15,858 nt of DNA from UPXZ01 sp018055865 (GTDB lineage: Bacteria > Bacteroidota > Bacteroidia > Bacteroidales > Paludibacteraceae). Each line of letters opens with the position of its first letter. Within the stretch, counting starts at the first letter, position 1. Shown piece after piece: positions 8,088-14,939 of the stretch. The position numbers were made by a program, and so were the translations under genes. The stretch lies in NCBI GenBank assembly GCA_964292695.1, contig CAXYWB010000052.1, forward strand, positions 1 to 15,858, given 5' to 3'. The notes beneath the pieces were generated by a model, which had not been told where the DNA came from, did not search any database, and saw only the letters and a list, made by a program, of their open reading frames with translations.

Positions 8088-11000
8088 ATGAAGGATAAGA
8101 AATATCGTTGGATATCACACCTATTTTCCCCCTTTAGAACCTGTTCAGAACTTGTTTCGGGAGGTTTAGGGGTTCTGTTTCTTTTATTTTCACTATCCCT
8201 TTCGGCCCAAACTCTCTCTCCTGATGTTAGTTTGGCTGTCGAGAATTACCTTACTTCCGAAGTGAGCAAAGAGATTTCGGTGGGCAAAATACGGTTAGAT
8301 AGTACTAAAATAAGTGGGGGTGAATTGCAAATTTTTTTAAATGAGAATTTTTCCAATTTTCCCTTCCGAAACCACAATGTGGGAAAATTCAAATTAGAAA
8401 TTATAAAGTTATTAAACATAGAATTAACCAAATATACACTGAAATTATTTGCAGGGAAAAAACCGATTGAAGAATTGATTTTGCCTGAATTAACCACTAA
8501 AAAAGATAAAAACCGAAAAACTTTCAGTACCCATACCAAAATTCCGTTAATTACCGGATTATCTGCCCCTTACAAGCCTGTTAGCGGCCTTCAAAACCGC
8601 CACATTGCGCTCTGGCAAAGTCACGGATATTATTACGAGCAAAAACTGGCCCGCTGGGAATGGCAACGTGCCCGAATTTTCCAGACGGTTGAAGATCTTT
8701 ACACTCAAAGTTACGTGCTGCCATTTCTGGTGCCGATGCTCGAAAATGCGGGTGCGAACGTACTGTTGCCCCGTGAACGCGACACGCAAACCAAAGAAAT
8801 CATTGTGGACAACGACGAAGGTATTCATGATACATCCTTTTACTCAGAAAAAAAAGGTTCCAAAAGTTGGTCAACAGGGAATGTACCCGGTTTTGCTCAG
8901 TTAAAACAGCAGTATGTTGATTTTGAAAATCCATTCGAAGACGGCACTTTTCGGCAAACAGAAACTATTAAAAAAGGCTCGGAAACGACCGCAGAATGGA
9001 CGCCCGAAATTCCAAAAACGGGAAAATATGCCATTTACATTTCTTACCATACCCTGCCTAAAAGCACCGAAGATGCGCATTACAGTGTTCTTCACAAAGG
9101 GGGAAAAACAGAATTCAAAGTCAACCAGAAAATGGGCGGCGGCACGTGGATTTACCTCGGAACTTTCAGTTTTGAAAAAGGGAAAAGCGGAAAAATCGTT
9201 TTGACCAATATTTCATCCAAAGCAGGACAAATTCTGACAGCCGATGGTGTGAAATTCGGCGGTGGCATGGGAAATATTGCCCGAAAGGTTTCGGCAGATG
9301 GCGCTACCGAAAACGTTCCGAGTTCACGAAGCAACGAACCGCAGGCGAAATTAGAAAATCCAAAAATCGATTATCCTTACGAAACGAGCGGATATCCGCG
9401 CTACACCGAGGCAGCCCGCTACTGGCTGCAGTGGGCGGGCGTTCCCGACAGCATTTACTCCGAAAGCAAAGGCCGAAATGATTACACCGACGACTACAAA
9501 TGCCGTGGGCTATGGGTGAATTATCTGGCGGGTGGTTCGGCAGTCAATCCGAAGCAAAAAGGGCTGAATATCCCGGTAGATCTGGCTTTTGCATTTCATA
9601 CCGATGCCGGCACTACCATGAACGACAGCATTATAGGCACACTCGGCATTTATTTTACCAATACCGAAACCGAAAAATATCCGAACGGGGTTTCCAGGAA
9701 TGTGGCACGCGAACTCACCGACCGTGTTAATTCATTCATTGTCAGGGATATTCGCCAACTACATGAGCCCAATTGGACCCGACGAGGCATGTGGGATCGC
9801 TCCTACTTTGAAGCCCGCTCACCGAATGTGCCCACCATGTTACTGGAGCTGCTTTCGCACCAGAATTTTGCCGACATGCGCTACGGGCTCGATCCGCGTT
9901 TCCGCTTTACGGTAAGCCGCGCCATTTACAAGGGAATTCTTCAGTTTATTGCTTCGCAAAATTACATGAACTACGTGGTACAGCCACTTCCGGTGGACAA
10001 TATGAGTTTGAGATTTACCGGAGGAAATGAAGTGGAACTAAGCTGGAAACCCGTTGCAGATCCACTGGAGCCGACAGCAAATGCCGAACAATACATCGTT
10101 TATCAGCGAATTGGCGATAGCGATTTCGATAACGGTACGCTCGTTCAGTCTGCAAACTTCAAAACAACCGTTCCCGGGGATAAAATCGTCAGTTTCAAAG
10201 TAACGGCTCTGAACAAAGGCGGTGAGAGTTTCCCTTCGGAAATTCTTTCAATCGGAAAATCATTTTATAATAAAGGTACCGTATTGGTTGTCAATGGTTT
10301 TGACAGAATTAGTGCACCTGCATATTTTGATGCACAGGGCGATAGCATTGCCGGATTTCTGGACGAACTGGACCACGGAGTGCCTTACCTCAATGATTAT
10401 AAATACATTGGGAAACAGAAAGAATTTCGCCGAAAAATTCCCTGGATGGACGACGATGCATCGGGTTTTGGCGACAGCTATGCCGACTTTGAAACGACTG
10501 TTATTGCCGGAAATACGTTTGATTATCCGGCCATTCACGGCGAAACCATTTTGAAAGCAGGCTATTCGTTTGTATCTTGCAGCGATGAAGCCGTTGAAAA
10601 TCAAACAGTACGATTAACGGATTATAAAATTATTGATTTGATTTTAGGGAAAGAATATCAGACCAAAATGGGTCCGGGCAGACACGAACCGATCGAATTC
10701 AAAACATTTACCCCTCAAATGCAAAAAGCCATTGCCGATTATTGCCAGCAGGGCGGAAATATCATTGTTTCAGGAGCTTACGTGGGAACCGATTTGTGGG
10801 ACAACCGGAATGTATCTTCGCTGGAAACTGATCGGGAATTTGCCACCGAAATTCTGAAATACAAATGGCGGGCAGGACAAGCAACACGCATTGGCAAAGT
10901 AAAAGCTGTAACTTCGTATTTCCCCATGTTTATCGGCATATATAATTTTTACAATGAATTAAATCCTGATAATTACGTGGTGGAAGCTCCAGATGCCATA

Positions 11001-11183
11001 GAACCCGGAACGGAGGACGCATATACCATTTTTCGCTATTCGGAAAATAACCTGAGCGCCGGGGTGGCTTACAAGGGAAGTTACAAAACCTGCGTGCTGG
11101 GTTTCCCGTTTGAAAGTTTGAAAATACAGTCAGAAAGAGAAAAGCTGATGAAAGGGGTATTGGAGTTTTTCGAAACCCCCTGA
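8088..11183 (+). CDS. Large secreted N-acetylmuramoyl-L-alanine amidase-like protein with golvesin-C-like, FnIII and GATase-like domains
   Basis: Such genes are often annotated 'xanthan lyase' in Bacteroidota, but the visible core resembles Amidase_3 peptidoglycan amidases. The 1031 residues start with a signal peptide (hydrophobic core 27-38, cleavage near SLSAQ, residue 41) whose n-region is repeat-encoded. The amidase fold seems split: a first half at 171-232 (WQSHG with H179, then VLLPRERD) and a second half at 436-632 (FAFHTDAG with H504; MLLELLSHQN with E587). By family analogy H179, a nearby Glu, and H504 would bind zinc and E587 would be catalytic. Between the halves, 250-395 looks like a golvesin-C-type beta domain (TGKYAIYISYHTLP, WIYLGTFSFEKGKSGKI, ADGVKFGGG). 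An FnIII-like domain spans about 635-722. The segment 728-1031 resembles a class-I GATase-like fold (TVLVVNGFDR; ADYCQQGGNIIVSGAYVG). The TGA stop lies inside repeat copy E. Confidence 0.85.
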   Translation: MKDKKYRWISHLFSPFRTCSELVSGGLGVLFLLFSLSLSAQTLSPDVSLAVENYLTSEVSKEISVGKIRLDSTKISGGELQIFLNENFSNFPFRNHNVGKFKLEIIKLLNIELTKYTLKLFAGKKPIEELILPELTTKKDKNRKTFSTHTKIPLITGLSAPYKPVSGLQNRHIALWQSHGYYYEQKLARWEWQRARIFQTVEDLYTQSYVLPFLVPMLENAGANVLLPRERDTQTKEIIVDNDEGIHDTSFYSEKKGSKSWSTGNVPGFAQLKQQYVDFENPFEDGTFRQTETIKKGSETTAEWTPEIPKTGKYAIYISYHTLPKSTEDAHYSVLHKGGKTEFKVNQKMGGGTWIYLGTFSFEKGKSGKIVLTNISSKAGQILTADGVKFGGGMGNIARKVSADGATENVPSSRSNEPQAKLENPKIDYPYETSGYPRYTEAARYWLQWAGVPDSIYSESKGRNDYTDDYKCRGLWVNYLAGGSAVNPKQKGLNIPVDLAFAFHTDAGTTMNDSIIGTLGIYFTNTETEKYPNGVSRNVARELTDRVNSFIVRDIRQLHEPNWTRRGMWDRSYFEARSPNVPTMLLELLSHQNFADMRYGLDPRFRFTVSRAIYKGILQFIASQNYMNYVVQPLPVDNMSLRFTGGNEVELSWKPVADPLEPTANAEQYIVYQRIGDSDFDNGTLVQSANFKTTVPGDKIVSFKVTALNKGGESFPSEILSIGKSFYNKGTVLVVNGFDRISAPAYFDAQGDSIAGFLDELDHGVPYLNDYKYIGKQKEFRRKIPWMDDDASGFGDSYADFETTVIAGNTFDYPAIHGETILKAGYSFVSCSDEAVENQTVRLTDYKIIDLILGKEYQTKMGPGRHEPIEFKTFTPQMQKAIADYCQQGGNIIVSGAYVGTDLWDNRNVSSLETDREFATEILKYKWRAGQATRIGKVKAVTSYFPMFIGIYNFYNELNPDNYVVEAPDAIEPGTEDAYTIFRYSENNLSAGVAYKGSYKTCVLGFPFESLKIQSEREKLMKGVLEFFETP
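8126..8173 (-). repeat. Palindromic repeat copy D, long form, translated in a signal-peptide n-region
   Basis: G-rich sense long copy read in frame as FSPFRTCSELVSGGLGV, directly before the hydrophobic core of the amidase signal peptide. It shares CCTGT..GAA.T.GTTTCGGGAGG with copy B. Its inner hairpin is weaker than in B because CCCGAA has become TCAGAA. Outside the terminal G-tract it carries TT, a feature shared only with copy E. Confidence 0.85.
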
Positions 11184-11200
11184 AAACCCGAAAGGGATTT
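11174..11200 (+). repeat. Degenerate repeat copy E at the amidase stop codon, possible terminator
   Basis: C-rich sense copy with a worn G-tract. Its first C-tract plus TGA forms the final Pro codon and stop of the amidase gene. It then offers ACCC-GAAA-GGG followed by ATTTTTT, a short GAAA-loop hairpin with a T-run, so it may serve as a weak intrinsic terminator. Confidence 0.65.
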
Positions 11201-11295
11201 TTTGAGGAGTGCAATACCTGAATTAAAATTAGATAAATGAAGTAAATATACCCAATTTCAAGTAGTGCGAAATAAAATATATCATTTCAAGCCAG

Positions 11296-13209
11296 ATGAA
11301 TCTAACAATGAAAACTTGTGAAAATACTAATTCAACGCACCAAAAGTCCCCCATCGGGGGATTTAGGGGGCTTGTTTTTCTTTTTTTGTTGTTTCAATTT
11401 CTGTCCGTTTCTGCTACTTCGCCATTCCATTTTGCGTTGTTGACTGATTTGCATATTTCCCGGGGAAATACGTCGGTGGAAGATTTGGAAAATTCGGTGA
11501 AACAAATAAACAATACTCCGGCAATTGAATTTGTGCTTGTTACGGGCGATGTGACGGAATTTGGTGATAAGGTTTCGTTGGAAAAGGCGAAAGAGCTTCT
11601 CGACAAATTGAACGTACCGTATTACATCACTTCAGGCAATCACGAAACGAAATGGAGTGCATCGGGACATACCGATTTTACCCGGATTTTCGGCGATGAT
11701 AAGTTTGCTTTTGAATACAAAGGTGTGCGATTTTTCGGATTTAATACCGGTCCGGTTTTGCGCATGGCTGATGGACATGTTTCGCCTCAGGACATTACCT
11801 GGCTTCAAAATGAGCTGAGCAAAAAAGATAAATCCCTGCCTGTCATTCTTGCCACCCACTACCCGCTTCAGTACGGCGATGTGGACAATTGGTACGAACT
11901 GACCGACGCGGTACGATCACACAATATCCGGGCAGTTTTGGGGGGCCATTATCACCGCAACGCTGTATTTGCCTATGACGGGATTCCCGGATTGATTAAC
12001 CGCTCCAACCTTCGGGCTAAAGCCGATGTTGGCGGATATTCGGTATATTCGGTTACGCCGGATAGCCTGATTGTGTACGAACAAAATATTGGCAGCGAGC
12101 CAAAACACTGGATTGCACTTTCGATGACAGATAAGTACTATGATGAAAAAGGGAGCCAAACCAAATATCCCGATTATTCAGTCAATCAAACATATCAGCA
12201 AGTAAGTGAAAAATGGCTGGTTAAAACCGGAGTTGGTATTTTCAGTTCGCCTGTCGTATGGAAGAAAAACGTGTATGTGGGTGATGATTCGGGAAATCTG
12301 ACTTGTTATAATCTGAAAAACTCTAAGAAACGATGGAGTTTCAAAGCAGAAAACCGCATCGCAGGCACTCCTGCCATTGCCAACAAAATTATAGTTTTCG
12401 GCTCAGCCGACAAGAATATTTTCGGCTTAAATGCCACAAACGGAAAGCTACTTTGGAAAGTCGCAGCAGATGAGCCTGTTTTAGGAGCTGTTATTATTGA
12501 AAACGGAGTGGCTTACATTGGTGCCAGCGACAGAACTTTCCGGGCTATTGACATCAAAACCGGAGAAATCCACTGGAAATTCAACAATTTTACAGGTTAC
12601 GTAGAAACCAAACCGCTGATAGTCAGCAATAAAGTAATTTTCGGAGCCTGGGATACTTTTTTGTATGCATTGGACAAAAATAATGGAAATTTACTTTGGA
12701 AATGGACAAACGGCATTAAAAGTACGCATTATTCGCCTGCTGCAGTGTGGCCTGTAACTTCCAACGGAAAAGTTTTCGTGGTGGATCCGGATCGCGCCAT
12801 GACTGCCATTGATATTGAAACAGGTAATACCGTGTGGCGTACCAAACAATCCATAGTGCGAGAAAGTATCGGCATTTCTGAAGATGGAAAGCGCATTTAT
12901 GCCAAAACCATGCAGGATAGTGTGGTATGTTATTCTTCACAAAATAACGAATCTAAAAAAATCTGGTCCGTGGATGTAGGCTTCGGCTATGAACACAACC
13001 CTTCCATGCTCGTTGAAAATAGCGGAATTGTCTTTGGAAGCACAAAGAATGGGCTTATCTTTGCACTGGATGCACTGACCGGGAGAATTCTGTGGAAACA
13101 CAAAACAGGTAATTCGCTAATCAATACCGTTGTTCCGATAAACAAAAAACAGGTGTTATTCACAGCTGCAAGCGGAGAAGTGGGGATGATAGAAAATCAG
13201 GCCCCATAA
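11296..13209 (+). CDS. Secreted calcineurin-type metallophosphoesterase fused to a PQQ-like beta-propeller
   Basis: The two parts are a metal-dependent phosphoesterase (about 44-265) and a WD/PQQ-type propeller (about 310-635). All five phosphoesterase motifs are present: TDLH (D51, H53), TGDVTE (D85), SGNHE (N115, H116), ATHYP (H188) and GGHYH (H218, H220), so the metal site looks intact. The propeller has repeated blades such as VYVGDDSGNLTCYNLKN..RW, GSADKNIFGLNATNGKLLWK, IGASDRTFRAIDIKTGEIHW and GSTKNGLIFALDALTGRILW. A signal peptide core (GLVFLFLLFQFLSVSA, 25-40) follows a repeat-encoded n-region (KSPIGGFRGL, 17-26). The start is either 11296 or the ATG at 11308 (MKTCEN). The substrate is unknown: the phosphoesterase may act on phosphate esters or cell-surface lipids, and the propeller may bind protein or sugar. 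The TAA stop lies inside repeat copy G. Confidence 0.9.
   Translation: MNLTMKTCENTNSTHQKSPIGGFRGLVFLFLLFQFLSVSATSPFHFALLTDLHISRGNTSVEDLENSVKQINNTPAIEFVLVTGDVTEFGDKVSLEKAKELLDKLNVPYYITSGNHETKWSASGHTDFTRIFGDDKFAFEYKGVRFFGFNTGPVLRMADGHVSPQDITWLQNELSKKDKSLPVILATHYPLQYGDVDNWYELTDAVRSHNIRAVLGGHYHRNAVFAYDGIPGLINRSNLRAKADVGGYSVYSVTPDSLIVYEQNIGSEPKHWIALSMTDKYYDEKGSQTKYPDYSVNQTYQQVSEKWLVKTGVGIFSSPVVWKKNVYVGDDSGNLTCYNLKNSKKRWSFKAENRIAGTPAIANKIIVFGSADKNIFGLNATNGKLLWKVAADEPVLGAVIIENGVAYIGASDRTFRAIDIKTGEIHWKFNNFTGYVETKPLIVSNKVIFGAWDTFLYALDKNNGNLLWKWTNGIKSTHYSPAAVWPVTSNGKVFVVDPDRAMTAIDIETGNTVWRTKQSIVRESIGISEDGKRIYAKTMQDSVVCYSSQNNESKKIWSVDVGFGYEHNPSMLVENSGIVFGSTKNGLIFALDALTGRILWKHKTGNSLINTVVPINKKQVLFTAASGEVGMIENQAP
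11346..11372 (-). repeat. Palindromic repeat copy F, translated in a signal-peptide n-region
   Basis: G-rich sense copy read as SPIGGFRGL in the phosphoesterase leader. The inner stem is TCCCCC/GGGGGA with an ATC loop, and a second distal G-tract can compete. It shares private variants with copy G at the far end of the same gene (AAGTCCCCC, then TCGGG, then ATTTA). Confidence 0.88.
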
Positions 13210-13228
13210 ATTACCCGAAGGGGGACTT
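13201..13228 (+). repeat. Repeat copy G at the phosphoesterase stop codon
   Basis: C-rich sense copy. Its first tract is read GCC CCA TAA, so the repeat provides the last two codons' context and the stop. The second C-tract is worn (TTACCC) but still faces GGGGGAC. Read in reverse it aligns closely with copy F, 1.85 kb upstream at the other end of the same gene. Confidence 0.75.
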
Positions 13229-13316
13229 TATCTGAACTGTGATTGGTGTGATTTCTTTGATTAAACTACTGATATTCAATTATCAATACAATAAAAATTC
13301 AATAAATAATAAAAAA

Positions 13317-13348
13317 AACCTCCCCTCCTGGGAGGTTTGGAGGGGCTT
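13317..13348 (-). repeat. Repeat copy H abutting the glycosyltransferase start codon, with two rival hairpins
   Basis: G-rich sense copy ending one base before the ATG at 13350. One stem is AACCTCCC/GGGAGGTT (13317-13324 with 13330-13337). A rival stem is CCCCTCC/GGAGGGG (13322-13328 with 13339-13345). Both cannot form together. Its position just before the start codon makes an effect on translation initiation plausible. Confidence 0.8.
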
Positions 13349-13349
13349 T

Positions 13350-14801
13350 ATGAAAACAATTAATTGCTTTATTCCTTACGAGGAAGTTGCTCAGGTGGAG
13401 CAGACTATCCGAAATCTGAAAAAATCATCGCTGATAGAGAAAATTTATTTAATCTCCGCAAATCCACTGCCAGCGGTAGATGACTGCGAAGTGTTTGTAA
13501 CCAAAAGTCTGAAATCGACGGATGCTATCCGAAAAATTGCAGAACGTGCAAACACGGAATACACGTTGATTTACACCAAACATACCACCTTACAATGGGT
13601 TAATTATGCTATCGAACGATTAGCCGCTATTGCCGGCGACACCGATGCTGCCATGGCTTATGCCGACCATTTCAATGTAGCCGGCGGCAACCGCGTAGAA
13701 GCACCTGTGATTGATTATCAGGCAGGTTCGTTGCGCGACGATTTCGATTTCGGATCGGTCTTGTTCTACCGGAGTTCGATGCTGAAAGAGGCTGTAAGCC
13801 GGATGAACGTGGAGTATGATTTCGCCGGTTTGTACGACTTACGCCTGAAAGTATCCCAAAAAGGTCAACTGGTGCATATCAACGAATATCTGTACGACGA
13901 GATTGAAGATGATAACCGGAAAAGCGGCGAAAAGATTTTTGATTATGTGGATCCGAAAAACCGTGCTGTTCAGATTGAAATGGAGCAGGCCTGCACACAG
14001 CATTTAAAAGACATCGGCGGATATTTGAAACCGGAATTTAAAAGTATTGAATTTTCCGACGACAGTTTTGAATTTGAAGCATCAGTAATTATCCCATGTA
14101 AAAACCGGGTGAAAACCATTGAAAATGCCATCGTTTCGGCGTTGAGCCAGAAAACAAAAGTTCCGTACAACGTAATTGTGGTGGATGATAATTCGGAAGA
14201 CGGCACCGTAGATATTATTAAAAAATACACCGATAATCCGAAATTAATCTACATAGCACAGGATAAATCCTATCACGCCATTGGAGGCAACTGGAATGCA
14301 GCTTTTCACCATCCGAAATGTGGAAAATTTGCCATTCAACTGGATAGCGACGATATGTATTACGACGAAAATACAGTTCAGAAATTTATCGATGCATTTT
14401 ACGAACAAAATTGCGCCATGGTAGTCGGGACTTACATGATGACCAATTTCGATATGGAAATGATTCCTCCCGGAATTATCGACCACAAAGAGTGGACACC
14501 CGACAACGGACGAAATAATGCACTACGTATCAACGGATTAGGTGCTCCACGTGGATTTTACACGCCTTTGCTGCGTGAGATTAATTTCCCTACGACCAAG
14601 TACGGCGAAGATTATGCCGTTGGTCTGCGAATAAGCCGCGAGTATCAAATCGGTCGTATTTACGATGTGGTTTATTACTGCCGCCGCTGGGACGATAATT
14701 CTGACGCATCACTGGATATTGTAAAAATGAATGGTCACAATACGTACAAAGACCGACTCCGCACATGGGAATTGCAGGCAAGGATAAAGATGAATATGTA
14801 A
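13350..14801 (+). CDS. Glycosyltransferase family 2 protein with an extra N-terminal GT-like domain
   Basis: The 483-residue protein is predicted cytosolic: it starts MKTINCFIPYEEVAQ with no signal peptide or membrane segment. I choose ATG 13350 over an in-frame GTG at 13239, because the upstream 37 codons would read a low-complexity leader and repeat copy H. The C-terminal half is a classical GT-A family 2 domain: ASVIIPCKNR at 244-253, VIVVDDNSEDGT at 275-286, GGNWNAAF at 312-319, and the metal-binding QLDSDDMYYD at 330-339 (D332, D334, D335). GAPRGFYTP and GEDYAVGLRIS follow. The first 230 residues look like a second, degenerate GT-A-like domain (MKTINCFIPYEE..IRNLKKSSLIEKIYLIS) without an obvious DXD. 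Donor and acceptor cannot be told from sequence. The position beside amidase and SpoIID-type genes fits a cell-wall or surface-sugar role. Repeat copies H and I bracket it. Confidence 0.9.
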   Translation: MKTINCFIPYEEVAQVEQTIRNLKKSSLIEKIYLISANPLPAVDDCEVFVTKSLKSTDAIRKIAERANTEYTLIYTKHTTLQWVNYAIERLAAIAGDTDAAMAYADHFNVAGGNRVEAPVIDYQAGSLRDDFDFGSVLFYRSSMLKEAVSRMNVEYDFAGLYDLRLKVSQKGQLVHINEYLYDEIEDDNRKSGEKIFDYVDPKNRAVQIEMEQACTQHLKDIGGYLKPEFKSIEFSDDSFEFEASVIIPCKNRVKTIENAIVSALSQKTKVPYNVIVVDDNSEDGTVDIIKKYTDNPKLIYIAQDKSYHAIGGNWNAAFHHPKCGKFAIQLDSDDMYYDENTVQKFIDAFYEQNCAMVVGTYMMTNFDMEMIPPGIIDHKEWTPDNGRNNALRINGLGAPRGFYTPLLREINFPTTKYGEDYAVGLRISREYQIGRIYDVVYYCRRWDDNSDASLDIVKMNGHNTYKDRLRTWELQARIKMNM

Positions 14802-14807
14802 ACAAAT

Positions 14808-14833
14808 ACCTCCTAAATACCCCAGGGAGGACT
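14808..14833 (+). repeat. Repeat copy I (C-rich sense, 3' of glycosyltransferase)
   Basis: Six bases after the stop. It consists of CCTCCTAAATA, CCCCA and GGGAGGACT. It is diverged, but its CCTCC/GGAGG tracts match copy H at the other end of the gene rather than the pure C/G tracts of the other copies. No G-rich partner is seen before the next gene; 14834-14939 is AT-rich with nothing I recognise. Confidence 0.72.
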
Positions 14834-14939
14834 AATTGAACGTAAAATTAGATGTTTTCAATAAGAGTAACAGGTATTTAAATCGAACTATATCCATTCT
14901 TCGATAGGTTGTGGTTTTTCGCAGAAATTGTTTGCAATC

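Noticed and set aside
11174..11372. Junction spacers as copies of one short MITE carrying both arms
   Set aside because: The sequences between arms at the four gene junctions show no similarity to one another or to the DUF559 segment by eye, so single-element copies are not supported; a formal alignment could change this.
13239..13349. Longer glycosyltransferase start at GTG 13239
   Set aside because: It would add a low-complexity Asn/Lys-rich leader and translate repeat copy H. The ATG at 13350 begins directly with the domain sequence.
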